Shown one piece after another: positions 1 to 6,037 of a stretch of DNA of 6,192 nucleotides. Below the pieces are notes generated by a model. It ran no database searches. It had not been told where the DNA came from and saw only the letters and a list, made by a program, of their open reading frames with translations. A program made the position numbers and the translations under genes. Location of the stretch: contig DPKF01000029.1 in NCBI GenBank assembly GCA_003542655.1, positions 1 to 6,192 on the forward strand, read 5' to 3'. This stretch comes from Holosporales bacterium (GTDB lineage: Bacteria > Pseudomonadota > Alphaproteobacteria > Paracaedibacterales > UBA11393). Each line of letters opens with the position of its first letter. Position 1 is the stretch's first letter.

Positions 1-501
1 GATTCTTTACAAATATTTGCTTATATACAGTACCTCATGTCATTGTTAGTTATATTTTCTATCCCTGTTTTTGGTTATTTTTCTGATATAATTGGCAGAA
101 AAACCATAATAAGCCACTCTCTTGCTGCTATATCTGCTTTGTCTATACCTTTTTTTCAGTCACTTCAATCTGTTGCCAATTACAACACCCTGGTTGTTGC
201 TGTGTTGTTAGCTATTTCTTGTGGCGCATTTTTTTCTGTAACGCCAACAATTGTGGCAGAATCACTTCCCACTAGATCTCGTTGCATAAACTATGCTGTC
301 TTCTATGCTGTGCCTGCGGCTATAATGTCGGCTATTTCCCCATTTGTATCGGCCTTTCTTATAAGCATAAATCCCACTTATATTGCTTACGTGATTATAC
401 TTTTAGCTATGGTTGCTATATTTTGTCTTAAGTCTTTCAATGAGCCAATAGAACTTTATAGCAAACTCAACAAATATTCTTATGAATTTTTAAAACCTTA
501 A
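1..501 (+). CDS. MFS transporter, C-terminal part (MHS/ProP-like), 5' end outside window
   Basis: This is the C-terminal 166 codons of an inner-membrane secondary transporter. The frame is open from the first base, so the gene starts upstream; the Met at position 37 is internal. Numbering visible residues from base 1, there are about five hydrophobic segments (roughly 8-26, 35-55, 62-85, 97-122, 124-144), which fit TM8-TM12 of a 12-helix MFS protein. The loop GYFSDIIGRK (25-34) matches the conserved MFS G-x-x-x-D-x-x-G-R-[RK] motif repeated between TM8 and TM9. ESLPTRSR (87-94) matches the 'lPTRvR' signature before TM11 in the metabolite:H+ symporter (ProP-like) branch. The short charged tail is usual. 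Substrate cannot be read from this half; osmolyte or organic-acid uptake is typical of the branch, and drug efflux cannot be excluded. The deformylase gene follows 103 bases downstream on the same strand but has its own promoter. Confidence 0.85.
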   Translation, partial: DSLQIFAYIQYLMSLLVIFSIPVFGYFSDIIGRKTIISHSLAAISALSIPFFQSLQSVANYNTLVVAVLLAISCGAFFSVTPTIVAESLPTRSRCINYAVFYAVPAAIMSAISPFVSAFLISINPTYIAYVIILLAMVAIFCLKSFNEPIELYSKLNKYSYEFLKP

Positions 502-515
502 AAATTCTTTTTTGT

Positions 516-544
516 TTGAGAATAATTTTTTCTAGGCATATAAT
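516..544 (+). promoter_or_regulatory. Predicted sigma70 promoter of the deformylase gene
   Basis: TTGAGA (516-521, 5/6 match to the -35 consensus) and TATAAT (539-544, perfect -10) are separated by exactly 17 bases. Transcription should begin near 551, giving a leader of about 54 nt to the ATG at 605. It lies in the AT-rich gap just after the transporter stop codon, so the deformylase can be expressed independently of the transporter. Prediction only, but the match is unusually good even for AT-rich DNA. Confidence 0.65.
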
Positions 545-588
545 TGTATTAATGTTTTTATATATTACTGTAAAATGTTGTTCAAATT

Positions 589-594
589 AAAGGA
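589..594 (+). promoter_or_regulatory. Ribosome binding site selecting the deformylase start
   Basis: AAAGGA ends 10 bases before the ATG at 605. The earlier in-frame ATG at 575 is preceded only by AT-rich sequence with no purine-rich element, so 605 is the preferred start. The spacing is slightly long, so the choice is likely but not certain. Confidence 0.5.
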
Positions 595-604
595 CTCAAC
601 TAGC

Positions 605-1183
605 ATGTCACCAGAAATTACAACTGTAGAAAATCATAATCATTTGTTGTTGCTAAAACAAAAATCATTACCAATATCTTTACCTTTATCGTCAGACACC
701 TATGCTATTATTGACGCAATGATGGAAGCAATCAAAGCTAAAGGGAAAGCTGCTGGACTTGCCGCCCCACAAATCGGCATTAACAAACGCATTATAATTT
801 GCAGTTTTACCGGCGAAACCCAAGATGTAGAGATAATGATTAACCCAACATACATAAACCACAGTAACGAATTAGAAGAAGGCTGGGAAGGTTGTTTTTC
901 TATACCTCTTACATTTGCTAGAGTTGCTCGTTTTAAAACTATCGATGTATCTTATTTCACCGCCCATGGAGATATAATCTCTAAACAGCTGAATGGATTT
1001 GCCGCTAGAGTTTACCAACATGAACACGACCACTTAGAAGGAATTTTAATGACAGAACAAACTTCTGAATTAAAAACTTTTACAACAGAAGAAGAATTTA
1101 ACAATTTTCTTCAAATTGTCAGAAAAGATAGGATGGATTATTTAAAAAACTCTTTTACATCAACACCAAAATATATAACATAA
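605..1183 (+). CDS. def: Peptide deformylase (divergent, accessory-type)
   Basis: This cytoplasmic metalloenzyme removes the N-formyl group from the initiating methionine of nascent proteins. With the start at 605 it has 192 residues, slightly more than the usual 165-180. All three family motifs are present: GLAAPQIG (51-58, Gln56 of motif 1), EGCFS (95-99, Cys97 metal ligand; most enzymes have EGCLS) and QHEHDHLEG (138-146, ligands His139 and His143, catalytic Glu140). Motif 1 normally starts GxGLAAPQ; here the first Gly is Ala. The N-terminal part is divergent (LLLLKQKSLPI in place of the usual 'pdprLrk.a.pv'), and a 45-residue polar tail follows the catalytic helix. The catalytic set is intact, so an active enzyme is expected. 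The housekeeping copy is normally next to fmt on the chromosome; here the gene sits near plasmid replication genes, so it is probably a second copy, as seen for PDF paralogues that tolerate inhibitors such as actinonin. That role is inference. An alternative start at 575 would add ten residues. Confidence 0.88.
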   Translation: MSPEITTVENHNHLLLLKQKSLPISLPLSSDTYAIIDAMMEAIKAKGKAAGLAAPQIGINKRIIICSFTGETQDVEIMINPTYINHSNELEEGWEGCFSIPLTFARVARFKTIDVSYFTAHGDIISKQLNGFAARVYQHEHDHLEGILMTEQTSELKTFTTEEEFNNFLQIVRKDRMDYLKNSFTSTPKYIT

Positions 1184-1238
1184 CCTTATATAAAAATAAA
1201 CAGATAAAACAAATTATAAATGCGAATTAACTTTATTT

Positions 1239-1254
1239 GGCACTGTTGCAAAAA
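1239..1254 (+). repeat. IS6-family left terminal inverted repeat
   Basis: GGCACTGTTGCAAAAA begins with the 14 bases GGCACTGTTGCAAA that are the well-known IS26/IS6 terminal repeat. It marks the left boundary of the element exactly. No partner in inverted orientation is visible to its right. Confidence 0.85.
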
Positions 1255-1309
1255 CCAAGCTGTTTCCGTGATAATAACTTAAAAAGCTATTAATAAACGG
1301 AGAATTGGC

Positions 1310-1729
1310 ATAAAACAAGAAAGCACGCTGTTTAAATAGAGACATTTTGAAGGAATCATCATTATGGTGGCCAGTACGTTGGTATGGTCGTTATGCACTT
1401 TCTTATGCTGATTTGAAAGAAATGGCAGCTGAGCGTGGGTTAAAAATTGAAAGATCTACAATTTGTCGTTGGGTCCATGAGTATAGAGCTATGCTGGCAA
1501 AGCTTATTAAACCACTGCTAAAATCAACTAATGGATCTTTGAGGTTAGACGAGACTTACGTGAAAATAAAAGGTGTTTGGCATTACTTGTATAGAGCCAT
1601 TGATAAATCTGGGAAAACTTTAGATTGGATGTTAAGCCGTAAGAGCAATAAAAAAGCTGCCAATATCAGTATTAATAACGCTTGGATCTGTAATTCGAAA
1701 ACCATGGTCAACCGCAAAGTTTAGACAAG
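1310..1729 (+). pseudogene. IS6-family transposase, degraded and truncated
   Basis: Homology to IS26-type DDE transposases runs through three frame segments. First (1310-1366) is KQESTLFK, a TAG stop at 1337, then RHFEGIII. Next, from about 1367, a one-base shift moves the reading to WPVRWYGRYALSY, the helix-turn-helix region with STICRWVHEY, the first catalytic Asp in RLDETYVK, and YLYRAIDKSGKTLDWMLSR up to KKAA near 1660. Finally, a second shift leads to ENHGQPQSLDK (1697-1729), which corresponds to the segment holding the second catalytic Asp. The rest, including the third acidic residue, is gone. The natural start appears mutated: GGAG (1299-1302) is followed after 7 bases by ATA AAA CAA GAA where ATG is expected. 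A 125-codon reading from a TTG at 1347 remains open to 1724, but it lacks the N-terminus and half of the catalytic domain and cannot be an active transposase. Confidence 0.85.
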
Positions 1730-1762
1730 TAAATTTTTTAGTTTTTAAAATTAATTATCCTT

Positions 1763-2965
1763 CTAAATGTTATTTCTGTTAAGTATTTGCATAAACATTG
1801 TAAAAATATTACTGTTTATAAATTTTTCATCTAAAATTTTTATTTTTTGATACTCCATGTGTACTGTAAGCATAGGAAATATAAATGTCGCTCTATCTAA
1901 AAGCTTAATTTTTTCATTATCGGTTAGACTTTTAAACCAGGTTATATTTTCTTCTTGTGATAAATATTGTTTTTCATAAACTTGCTTGTTTTCGTAGACT
2001 TGGGGTTTTATTTTTAGACCACTCCAATTCTCTTTAATTGCTTTATTTAAAAAAGCAATCGGATTTTTAATTGTTATGGTAGAATTTTTAATTAAATCTA
2101 ATTTTTCTTTAATATAAATTTCACCATATGTTATAACCCACGATTTAGCTTGATTTTTAGAAGCACCATAATTTATCAACTTTTCGAATAAATCGCTAGA
2201 ATTTTGATGGTAAATTTCTTTTTCAACATCAACTTTTTTGTGACTAATACATAGTTTTATATATGAAACCACTCTTGCAATTTTCTTTGTTTCGCAAGTA
2301 ACTTCAATGTTAGAAACTTTATTTACTTCTTTTATAGCTGGCTGTAGTACCCTTCTGTTTAAATCCCTAAAGATTTGATATTGGGATGAATGCACTCCCA
2401 TTATTTTTCTAAAAGCTACAATATCTAACCACCCTGTAGTTCCACAATTAAGATAACTTAAACAATTTTCATATAAACTAATAGCATACGCAGATCGAAA
2501 TTTACTCTGAATGCAGAGGCTAATTTTACTATAGAAAGACGGCTGATAAAACAGCTCTCTTAAAACTTCACTATATTCATATTTAATTATAGTTCCATTA
2601 ATTTGTACTGAAGAAAGTAATGTACAGGCTTTCCAATTTTCTTTTGAATTAAATAATTTATCATCCTCAATATTGATAGTTATTTTTTCTTTCTTGCCAA
2701 CATCCCATTCAATTATTGTTGACATTAATTGTTTAATAGAGTGCTTTAGTTTTTGATAATCATGGGTTTTTAATGATAACAAATTTAACAATTGAGAAAT
2801 GCTTATTGTATGAATACTTTGTGCTGTTAAGTTAGGATAAGCATTATACAAAAGAACATTTGCAATTTTTCTGCCTAAAAGCGACATTTCACTATAAGAA
2901 CGGATAGCTGCATTATGTTTTTTTACATATTTATCTTGTCTTTCTTGTATGGTAACAACATGCAT
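1763..2965 (-). CDS. Plasmid replication initiator, Rep_3 (RepB/RepA) family
   Basis: This 400-residue initiator is expected to bind iterons and open the plasmid origin. The N-terminal part has the Rep_3 pattern KYVKKHNAAIRSYSEMSLLGRKIANVLL (about 12-39). It leads into the first winged-helix domain (about 15-140, with the beta strand INGTIIKYEYSEVLREL at 122-138). The second winged helix follows (about 150-240): AYAISLYENCLSYL, then FRKIMGV and the family signature YQIFRDLNRRVLQPAIKEVNKVSNIEV (196-222). The tail (about 255-400) contains LFEKLINYGASKNQAKSW and IKNPIAFLNKAIKENW, an arrangement common in plasmid and phage replication proteins; its role is unknown, perhaps helicase recruitment. 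The gene is the last of parA-parB-rep, starting 20 bases after the parB stop. A weak GGAAA lies 7 bases before the ATG, so translation may depend partly on coupling. Only about 33 bases separate its TAG stop from the IS6 remnant; the C-terminus seems complete. Confidence 0.85.
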   Translation of the reverse strand: MHVVTIQERQDKYVKKHNAAIRSYSEMSLLGRKIANVLLYNAYPNLTAQSIHTISISQLLNLLSLKTHDYQKLKHSIKQLMSTIIEWDVGKKEKITINIEDDKLFNSKENWKACTLLSSVQINGTIIKYEYSEVLRELFYQPSFYSKISLCIQSKFRSAYAISLYENCLSYLNCGTTGWLDIVAFRKIMGVHSSQYQIFRDLNRRVLQPAIKEVNKVSNIEVTCETKKIARVVSYIKLCISHKKVDVEKEIYHQNSSDLFEKLINYGASKNQAKSWVITYGEIYIKEKLDLIKNSTITIKNPIAFLNKAIKENWSGLKIKPQVYENKQVYEKQYLSQEENITWFKSLTDNEKIKLLDRATFIFPMLTVHMEYQKIKILDEKFINSNIFTMFMQILNRNNI

Positions 2966-2985
2966 ACTAATTTTCCAAACTTATA

Positions 2986-3978
2986 TTAAAGATTGTTTTT
3001 GATTATGTTTTCTAGTTCATTTATTACTTTTGTTAATTTAGAAAACTTTGTATTGAAAGTTAAGATTAATTTACCTTGTTTAGAATGGGTTATTTTACAA
3101 ACAGACTGCCCATCACATGCATATAAAATTTTAGAAAATGATTCATGTGTTTGCGGTGTTTGTTTTATAATTTCCTTATGATCTGATATTTTTTCTTGAG
3201 AAAACTCTTTTATTATTTCATCTGTTGTTGTAATTTTTTTGTTAATAATTATATTTGTTATTATTGATTCTGTCTTTTTTTCATCTGCTGTTAAATATCT
3301 TACCAATTCAAGTCCTTGTTTTATAGATAAATTGTTGGGACCTGCTATAGCTGTGATTATGTTAGCTGGAATTTTTGTTAAAGATAAAACTTTGTTTAAC
3401 CAACTTCTTGTTATTCCCAATTTTTCTGCCAATTCATTTTGACTTTTAAATATACCACTATCCATCCAATACCTATAAGCTCTTGCTGCTTCATAAGGAG
3501 ACAGATCTTCCCTCCCAGCATTTTCAGCATCCATGAAAAGCAGTGCATCATTGTCGTCCAGATCTGCTTCTAGGATTTTTATATTGATACCCAGAGACGA
3601 ACATACATATAGCCTTCTACTTCCGTAAATAATTTCATGTGTAAAATCCACATCTTTTTTTATTGGCCTGGCCATCACGGGGATAAGCTGCCCTTGGGCT
3701 TGTATTTTTTCTTTTAATTCTACGGTATTATTATCGTCTAAAAATTCTTGCAACCTAACATTGCCTTTCCAAATTTTGCACTTTTTTGCATCTACTACTT
3801 TAGGAATGAATTTTATTTTTTTCTTTGAAGGTAATTCAAATATTAAAGATTCTCCAGGTTTTCCTGAGAAAAAAATATTTTTATTATTTAATTCTATATT
3901 ACGCTCAAAACTATCTGGCAATCTATCTAAAAATCTTCCAACTGCTGTTTTAGGTTTCACTTTATCTGTGTTGTCCAT
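2986..3978 (-). CDS. parB: ParB/SopB-family centromere-binding partition protein
   Basis: This is a 330-residue partner of ParA, expected to bind the plasmid centromere and spread along DNA as a CTP-dependent clamp. Visible in order: a basic N-terminal segment, where this class carries the arginine finger that stimulates ParA; QGQLIPVMARP (94-104) and IYGSRRLYV (117-125), which form the ParB/Srx nucleotide-binding fold; ENAGREDLSPYEAARAY (152-168), the third conserved box; a helix-turn-helix, NELAEKLGITRSWLNKVLSL (181-200); and a C-terminal segment (about 285-330) suited to dimerisation. The CTP box reads GSRR, whereas most chromosomal ParB proteins have GERR; GSRR is a plausible plasmid-type variant. 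The start codon directly abuts the parA stop (TAAATG), showing translational coupling. Size and order match plasmid parAB loci. Confidence 0.88.
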   Translation of the reverse strand: MDNTDKVKPKTAVGRFLDRLPDSFERNIELNNKNIFFSGKPGESLIFELPSKKKIKFIPKVVDAKKCKIWKGNVRLQEFLDDNNTVELKEKIQAQGQLIPVMARPIKKDVDFTHEIIYGSRRLYVCSSLGINIKILEADLDDNDALLFMDAENAGREDLSPYEAARAYRYWMDSGIFKSQNELAEKLGITRSWLNKVLSLTKIPANIITAIAGPNNLSIKQGLELVRYLTADEKKTESIITNIIINKKITTTDEIIKEFSQEKISDHKEIIKQTPQTHESFSKILYACDGQSVCKITHSKQGKLILTFNTKFSKLTKVINELENIIKNNL

Positions 3979-5145
3979 TTAAAACACCCCCTCTGTAACA
4001 AGATTTTTAGCATAAGAAGGCCATGTACTAAGAACTGTTCTTTCTAATTCTTTATTAACTCTATCAAGAATCCCTATCGCCCTTAGATATGTTTGTTTAA
4101 CTTTGACATCAGTAACTTCATACACAGTTTTAAGATCTTGGCTAGCTCTTGGAATTTCCGCTGTATTACTAAATATGTTGCTCATAACTAGATCTCCTCC
4201 GAATACTTGTTTAATTACTTTAACAAAAGTTTTAGATTCTTCGCTACCATCAAATTTTGTTATAAGTAATTTTAAAAATTTAAACTCCCTATCACCCAAA
4301 TTTTCTGCAACTTCTCTTAACATAGAAAAAAATTCTAAGGTGGAAGAAAAATCTGCAAAAAGAGGTGGTATGGGTATAACCAAACCATCAGCAGCATAAA
4401 TAACATTCATTGATATAATACCCAAAGACGGTGGGGCATCTATTACCACAATATCATACGCATGTTTTACTGTTTCTAGACCTTCTCTAAGCAAAGAATA
4501 AAAATTTTTATTCAAAGCACCCTGAGTAACCTTAATGGGAACTAATATTTCAGCATCATATAATCCTAGATTAGCCGGAATTAAATCTAATCCTTCCCAG
4601 TAAGTATTTATTATCGAGCCAGATAAGGAACTTGCTTCTCCAATTAAAAATGAGGCAATGGTTGATAATTCTTGTTCCATATTATCAGGAATAATCCCAA
4701 AAAATTGAGTAGAGGTTGCTTGACTATCGGTATCTACAAAAAGCACCTTATAACCTGCTAATGCTAAGTATTGAGCAAAATGTAGGCTAGCAGTTGATTT
4801 ATATACCCCTCCTTTAAAATTAATAAAAGCCACTGTTGTAGGATGATCACCATCTTTTCTGCCAGGCCTTGTTCCAAAATAATCTCTGCATTCGTTAATT
4901 TTTTTTAATGTAAACATTCTTCGTTTGGATTTTTCATCTGTCTCTGCTTTACTTATTTTCCCAGCTATTTCTGCTTTTCTTATAGCTTCAGTTGATACCC
5001 CTACTAATTGTGCTGTTTCAGCTAAAGTAAAAACTCGGTGAAGTCTTTTTATTTGATCAGGAGTAAAATTAGTTTCCTTAATAACATCAAAAACTCTTTT
5101 TCCATTATTGATACATATATCTAATGTGTTTGTTAATTTTGGCAT
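3979..5145 (-). CDS. parA: ParA/SopA-type (Ia) partition ATPase with N-terminal HTH
   Basis: This is a 388-residue Walker-type ATPase that positions plasmid copies on the nucleoid with ParB. Type Ia features are present. The N-terminal extension contains a MerR-like helix-turn-helix, FTLAETAQLVGVSTEAIRKAE (39-59), followed by RRMFTLKKINECRDYFG (75-91), as in ParA proteins that repress their own operon. The deviant Walker A is FKGGVYKST (110-118, signature Lys111 and Lys116); the Tyr in this motif is also found in SopA of F. Walker A' is VDTDSQAT (137-144) and Walker B is VVIDAPPSLG (233-242). Length fits SopA (about 390 residues). The first gene of parA-parB-rep. The ATG at 5145 has only a distant AAGGA (5165-5161, 15 bases away), so initiation may be weak; no better in-frame start lies upstream of the HTH. 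Confidence 0.9.
   Translation of the reverse strand: MPKLTNTLDICINNGKRVFDVIKETNFTPDQIKRLHRVFTLAETAQLVGVSTEAIRKAEIAGKISKAETDEKSKRRMFTLKKINECRDYFGTRPGRKDGDHPTTVAFINFKGGVYKSTASLHFAQYLALAGYKVLFVDTDSQATSTQFFGIIPDNMEQELSTIASFLIGEASSLSGSIINTYWEGLDLIPANLGLYDAEILVPIKVTQGALNKNFYSLLREGLETVKHAYDIVVIDAPPSLGIISMNVIYAADGLVIPIPPLFADFSSTLEFFSMLREVAENLGDREFKFLKLLITKFDGSEESKTFVKVIKQVFGGDLVMSNIFSNTAEIPRASQDLKTVYEVTDVKVKQTYLRAIGILDRVNKELERTVLSTWPSYAKNLVTEGVF
3985..3995 (-). promoter_or_regulatory. G-rich ribosome binding site of parB inside the end of parA
   Basis: On the minus strand AGAGGGGGGTG lies 6 bases before the parB ATG and encodes part of the parA C-terminus (EGVF, stop). It is much stronger than the signals before parA and rep. 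Together with the abutting TAAATG this should favour ParB synthesis by coupled translation, consistent with the usual excess of ParB over ParA. Confidence 0.5.
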
Positions 5146-5182
5146 ATGTTTGCAATTGCTTCCTTAAAATTTTAATTTGTTG

Positions 5183-5210
5183 AATATACAATAGCAGTGA
5201 GATTGGCCAA
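5183..5210 (-). promoter_or_regulatory. Candidate promoter of the parA-parB-rep operon
   Basis: Reading the minus strand, TTGGCC (5210-5205, 4/6 to the -35 consensus) is followed after 16 bases by TATATT (5188-5183, 5/6 to the -10). Transcription would begin near 5176, about 30 bases before the parA ATG. The -35 hexamer lies within a perfect palindrome, consistent with repression. The match is moderate and AT-rich DNA yields chance hits. Confidence 0.35.
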
Positions 5211-5211
5211 T
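5202..5211. promoter_or_regulatory. Palindrome ATTGGCCAAT, candidate operator for ParA
   Basis: This is a perfect 10-bp inverted repeat 57 bases upstream of parA, overlapping the candidate -35. A second GGCCAA core is at 5234-5239 (AGGCCAAC), 29 bases away. Type Ia ParA proteins repress their own promoters through their N-terminal HTH, which this ParA has, so this is a plausible operator. The assignment rests on position and symmetry only. Confidence 0.35.
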
Positions 5212-5339
5212 TTCAAGTAAAAGATCAATAATAGGCCAACTTTATTTATATTACACACAGTGAGTTTTGTTTTACAGTTTGTTTAAGTATGTTTAGCCAC
5301 AAAAAACGCTGACTTTTACAGGGGGTTTTTACAGTAAAT

Positions 5340-5419
5340 GTGACAAATCAAGGGGGTAAGGAGACATTTTGGGGAAAAAATTGTGACAAAAAGGGGAGGT
5401 TTATGTGACAAATCAGGGG
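5340..5419 (+). repeat. Iteron array: four direct repeats of GTGACAAATCAGGGG type
   Basis: Copies: GTGACAAATCAAGGGGG (5340-5356), a degenerate GAGACATTTTGGGG (5361-5374), GTGACAAAAAGGGG (5383-5396) and GTGACAAATCAGGGG (5405-5419). Starts are 21, 22 and 22 bases apart, two helical turns, placing the sites on one face of the DNA. This is the standard layout of iterons bound by Rep_3-family initiators, and a Rep_3 gene is present at 1763-2965. Each copy ends in a G run. Confidence 0.75.
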
Positions 5420-5443
5420 TGAAATTGTTCCCTGATTTGTCAC
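5405..5443. repeat. Inverted iteron pair (14-bp arms)
   Basis: GTGACAAATCAGGG (5405-5418) and its exact reverse complement CCCTGATTTGTCAC (5430-5443) flank an 11-base spacer. It is the only perfect inverted pair of the iteron. In Rep_3 plasmids such inverted copies are commonly bound by Rep dimers for autorepression, while monomers bind the direct copies. Here it does not overlap the rep gene; it is about 260 bases upstream of the parA promoter candidate, so a role in origin control or transcription toward parA is possible. Confidence 0.65.
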
Positions 5444-5483
5444 AAAAATAATTAGATATAAAATATATATAATAAAAGTAATA

Positions 5484-5500
5484 GTGTGTAGCGACCACAT
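5484..5500 (+). repeat. GTGTGTA-GCGAC element, copy 1
   Basis: GTGTGTAGCGACCACAT matches the element at 5894-5910 at 14 of 17 positions. Its inverted symmetry is imperfect, but it runs directly into the perfect palindrome CACATATATGTG (5496-5507). Function unknown; see copy 2. Confidence 0.45.
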
Positions 5501-5795
5501 ATATGTGTGAAAGTTCTCTTATTTTTCTGGTTTTTAAATAGTTGAAAACAATACAAGGCTTCTTTGTTATAGATGTATATATAACATAATTAAGGTATCC
5601 AAAAAACAGTCGTTATCTTTGTGGTTAGCAGAGTTTGTTGTGTCAAGAGTTTTACATGTAGATAAAATTGATAAATATTAGCGAACGCTCATATGTTGTT
5701 AATTCGTGTTAATAATCACCACGCTTGATCCCGCCCCAGTATTTACACCCCAAATATGACGTCAATTAAGGTGGTATATTTCTGGTGTAGTAATT

Positions 5796-5809
5796 CCCTG
5801 CTTTGTCAC
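5796..5809 (-). repeat. Isolated inverted iteron copy
   Basis: CCCTGCTTTGTCAC differs at one of 14 positions from the reverse complement of the iteron. It keeps the flanking TT found before the 5430 copy. It lies about 350 bases from the main cluster and is likely an extra Rep-binding site. Confidence 0.55.
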
Positions 5810-5893
5810 TGTTGATGTTTCTATTCAGTCAAATGTTGTTTTTGCCAATCTAACAAGTTAGGTAAAGATTTATGTGCCAGGAAAGAGAAATAT

Positions 5894-5912
5894 GTGTGTA
5901 CCGACTACACAC
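5894..5912. repeat. Inverted repeat GTGTGTA-CCGAC-TACACAC, candidate centromere or operator
   Basis: There are perfect 7-bp arms (5894-5900 and 5906-5912) around the 5-base centre CCGAC. The left 17 bases recur with three changes at 5484-5500. A spaced inverted repeat of this size resembles binding sites of HTH proteins such as ParB (the sopC repeats of F also carry an inverted repeat with 7-bp arms). Assignment as parS is inference from shape and location. Confidence 0.4.
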
Positions 5913-5942
5913 TAGATAAATCAATTAGATAAATATCAATTA
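5913..5942 (+). repeat. AT-rich direct repeat, candidate DNA unwinding element
   Basis: TAGATAAATCAATTA (5913-5927) is followed, sharing two bases, by TAGATAAATATCAATTA (5926-5942). A related TAGATAAAATTGATAAATA lies at 5659-5677. Short tandem AT-rich repeats beside iterons are typical of the region melted at plasmid origins. In DNA this AT-rich the functional claim is weak; the repeat itself is clear. Confidence 0.35.
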
Positions 5943-6023
5943 AATCTGGAAGAGTATGTCTATGGTTAAATGCAATCGAGCACTAACTGTTTATGGGGTT
6001 AAAAAGAAATTTTACAAATATTT

Positions 6024-6037
6024 CCCTTATTTGTCAC
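6024..6037 (-). repeat. Isolated inverted iteron copy
   Basis: CCCTTATTTGTCAC differs at one of 14 positions from the reverse complement of the iteron and has the same orientation as the copies at 5430 and 5796. A C-rich stretch with C7 at 6076-6082 follows. Confidence 0.5.

Larger units (their letters stand above)
1239..1729 (+). mobile_element. Truncated IS6-family (IS26-like) insertion sequence
   Basis: The left terminal repeat (from 1239) is followed by about 70 bases of leader and then a broken transposase gene reading rightward, the usual IS6 layout. Intact IS6 elements are about 800 bp; only about 490 bp remain. Recognisable transposase coding ends near 1729, and no right inverted repeat (TTTGCAACAGTGCC-like) is seen before the rep gene ends at 1763. 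Target-site duplication cannot be tested because the right end is missing; the 8 bases left of the element are CTTTATTT (1231-1238). The element separates the transporter/deformylase genes from the rep-par operon. Confidence 0.85.

Noticed and set aside
110..120. Walker A motif of ParA (residues 110-120) reads KGGVYKST instead of KGGVGKST, suspected as a defect
   Set aside because: The given numbers are ParA residues, not bases. The Tyr form is normal in SopA-type ParA, and both signature lysines are present, so it is not an inactivating change.
575..604. Earlier deformylase start at 575
   Set aside because: No purine-rich site precedes it; AAAGGA precedes the ATG at 605, and the ten extra residues do not match the family N-terminus.
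2993..4399. Open frames on the plus strand at 2993-3181, 3239-3442, 3761-3982 and 4103-4399
   Set aside because: All lie antisense inside parB or parA, resemble no family, and lack good ribosome sites; they are frames opened by the real genes on the other strand.
5340..5443. Short CRISPR-like array
   Set aside because: Repeat units are about 15 bp with only 5-8 bp between them and no unique spacers of 25-40 bp; the phase fits iterons.
5405..5450. Hairpin GTGACAAATCAGGG/CCCTGATTTGTCAC as a rho-independent terminator
   Set aside because: No T run follows on the plus strand, the loop is long, and both arms are copies of the iteron, so a Rep-binding inverted pair explains it better.
5316..5498. 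60-codon frame on the minus strand
   Set aside because: It covers the iteron cluster, is rich in residues dictated by the repeats, and has no ribosome site or family resemblance.
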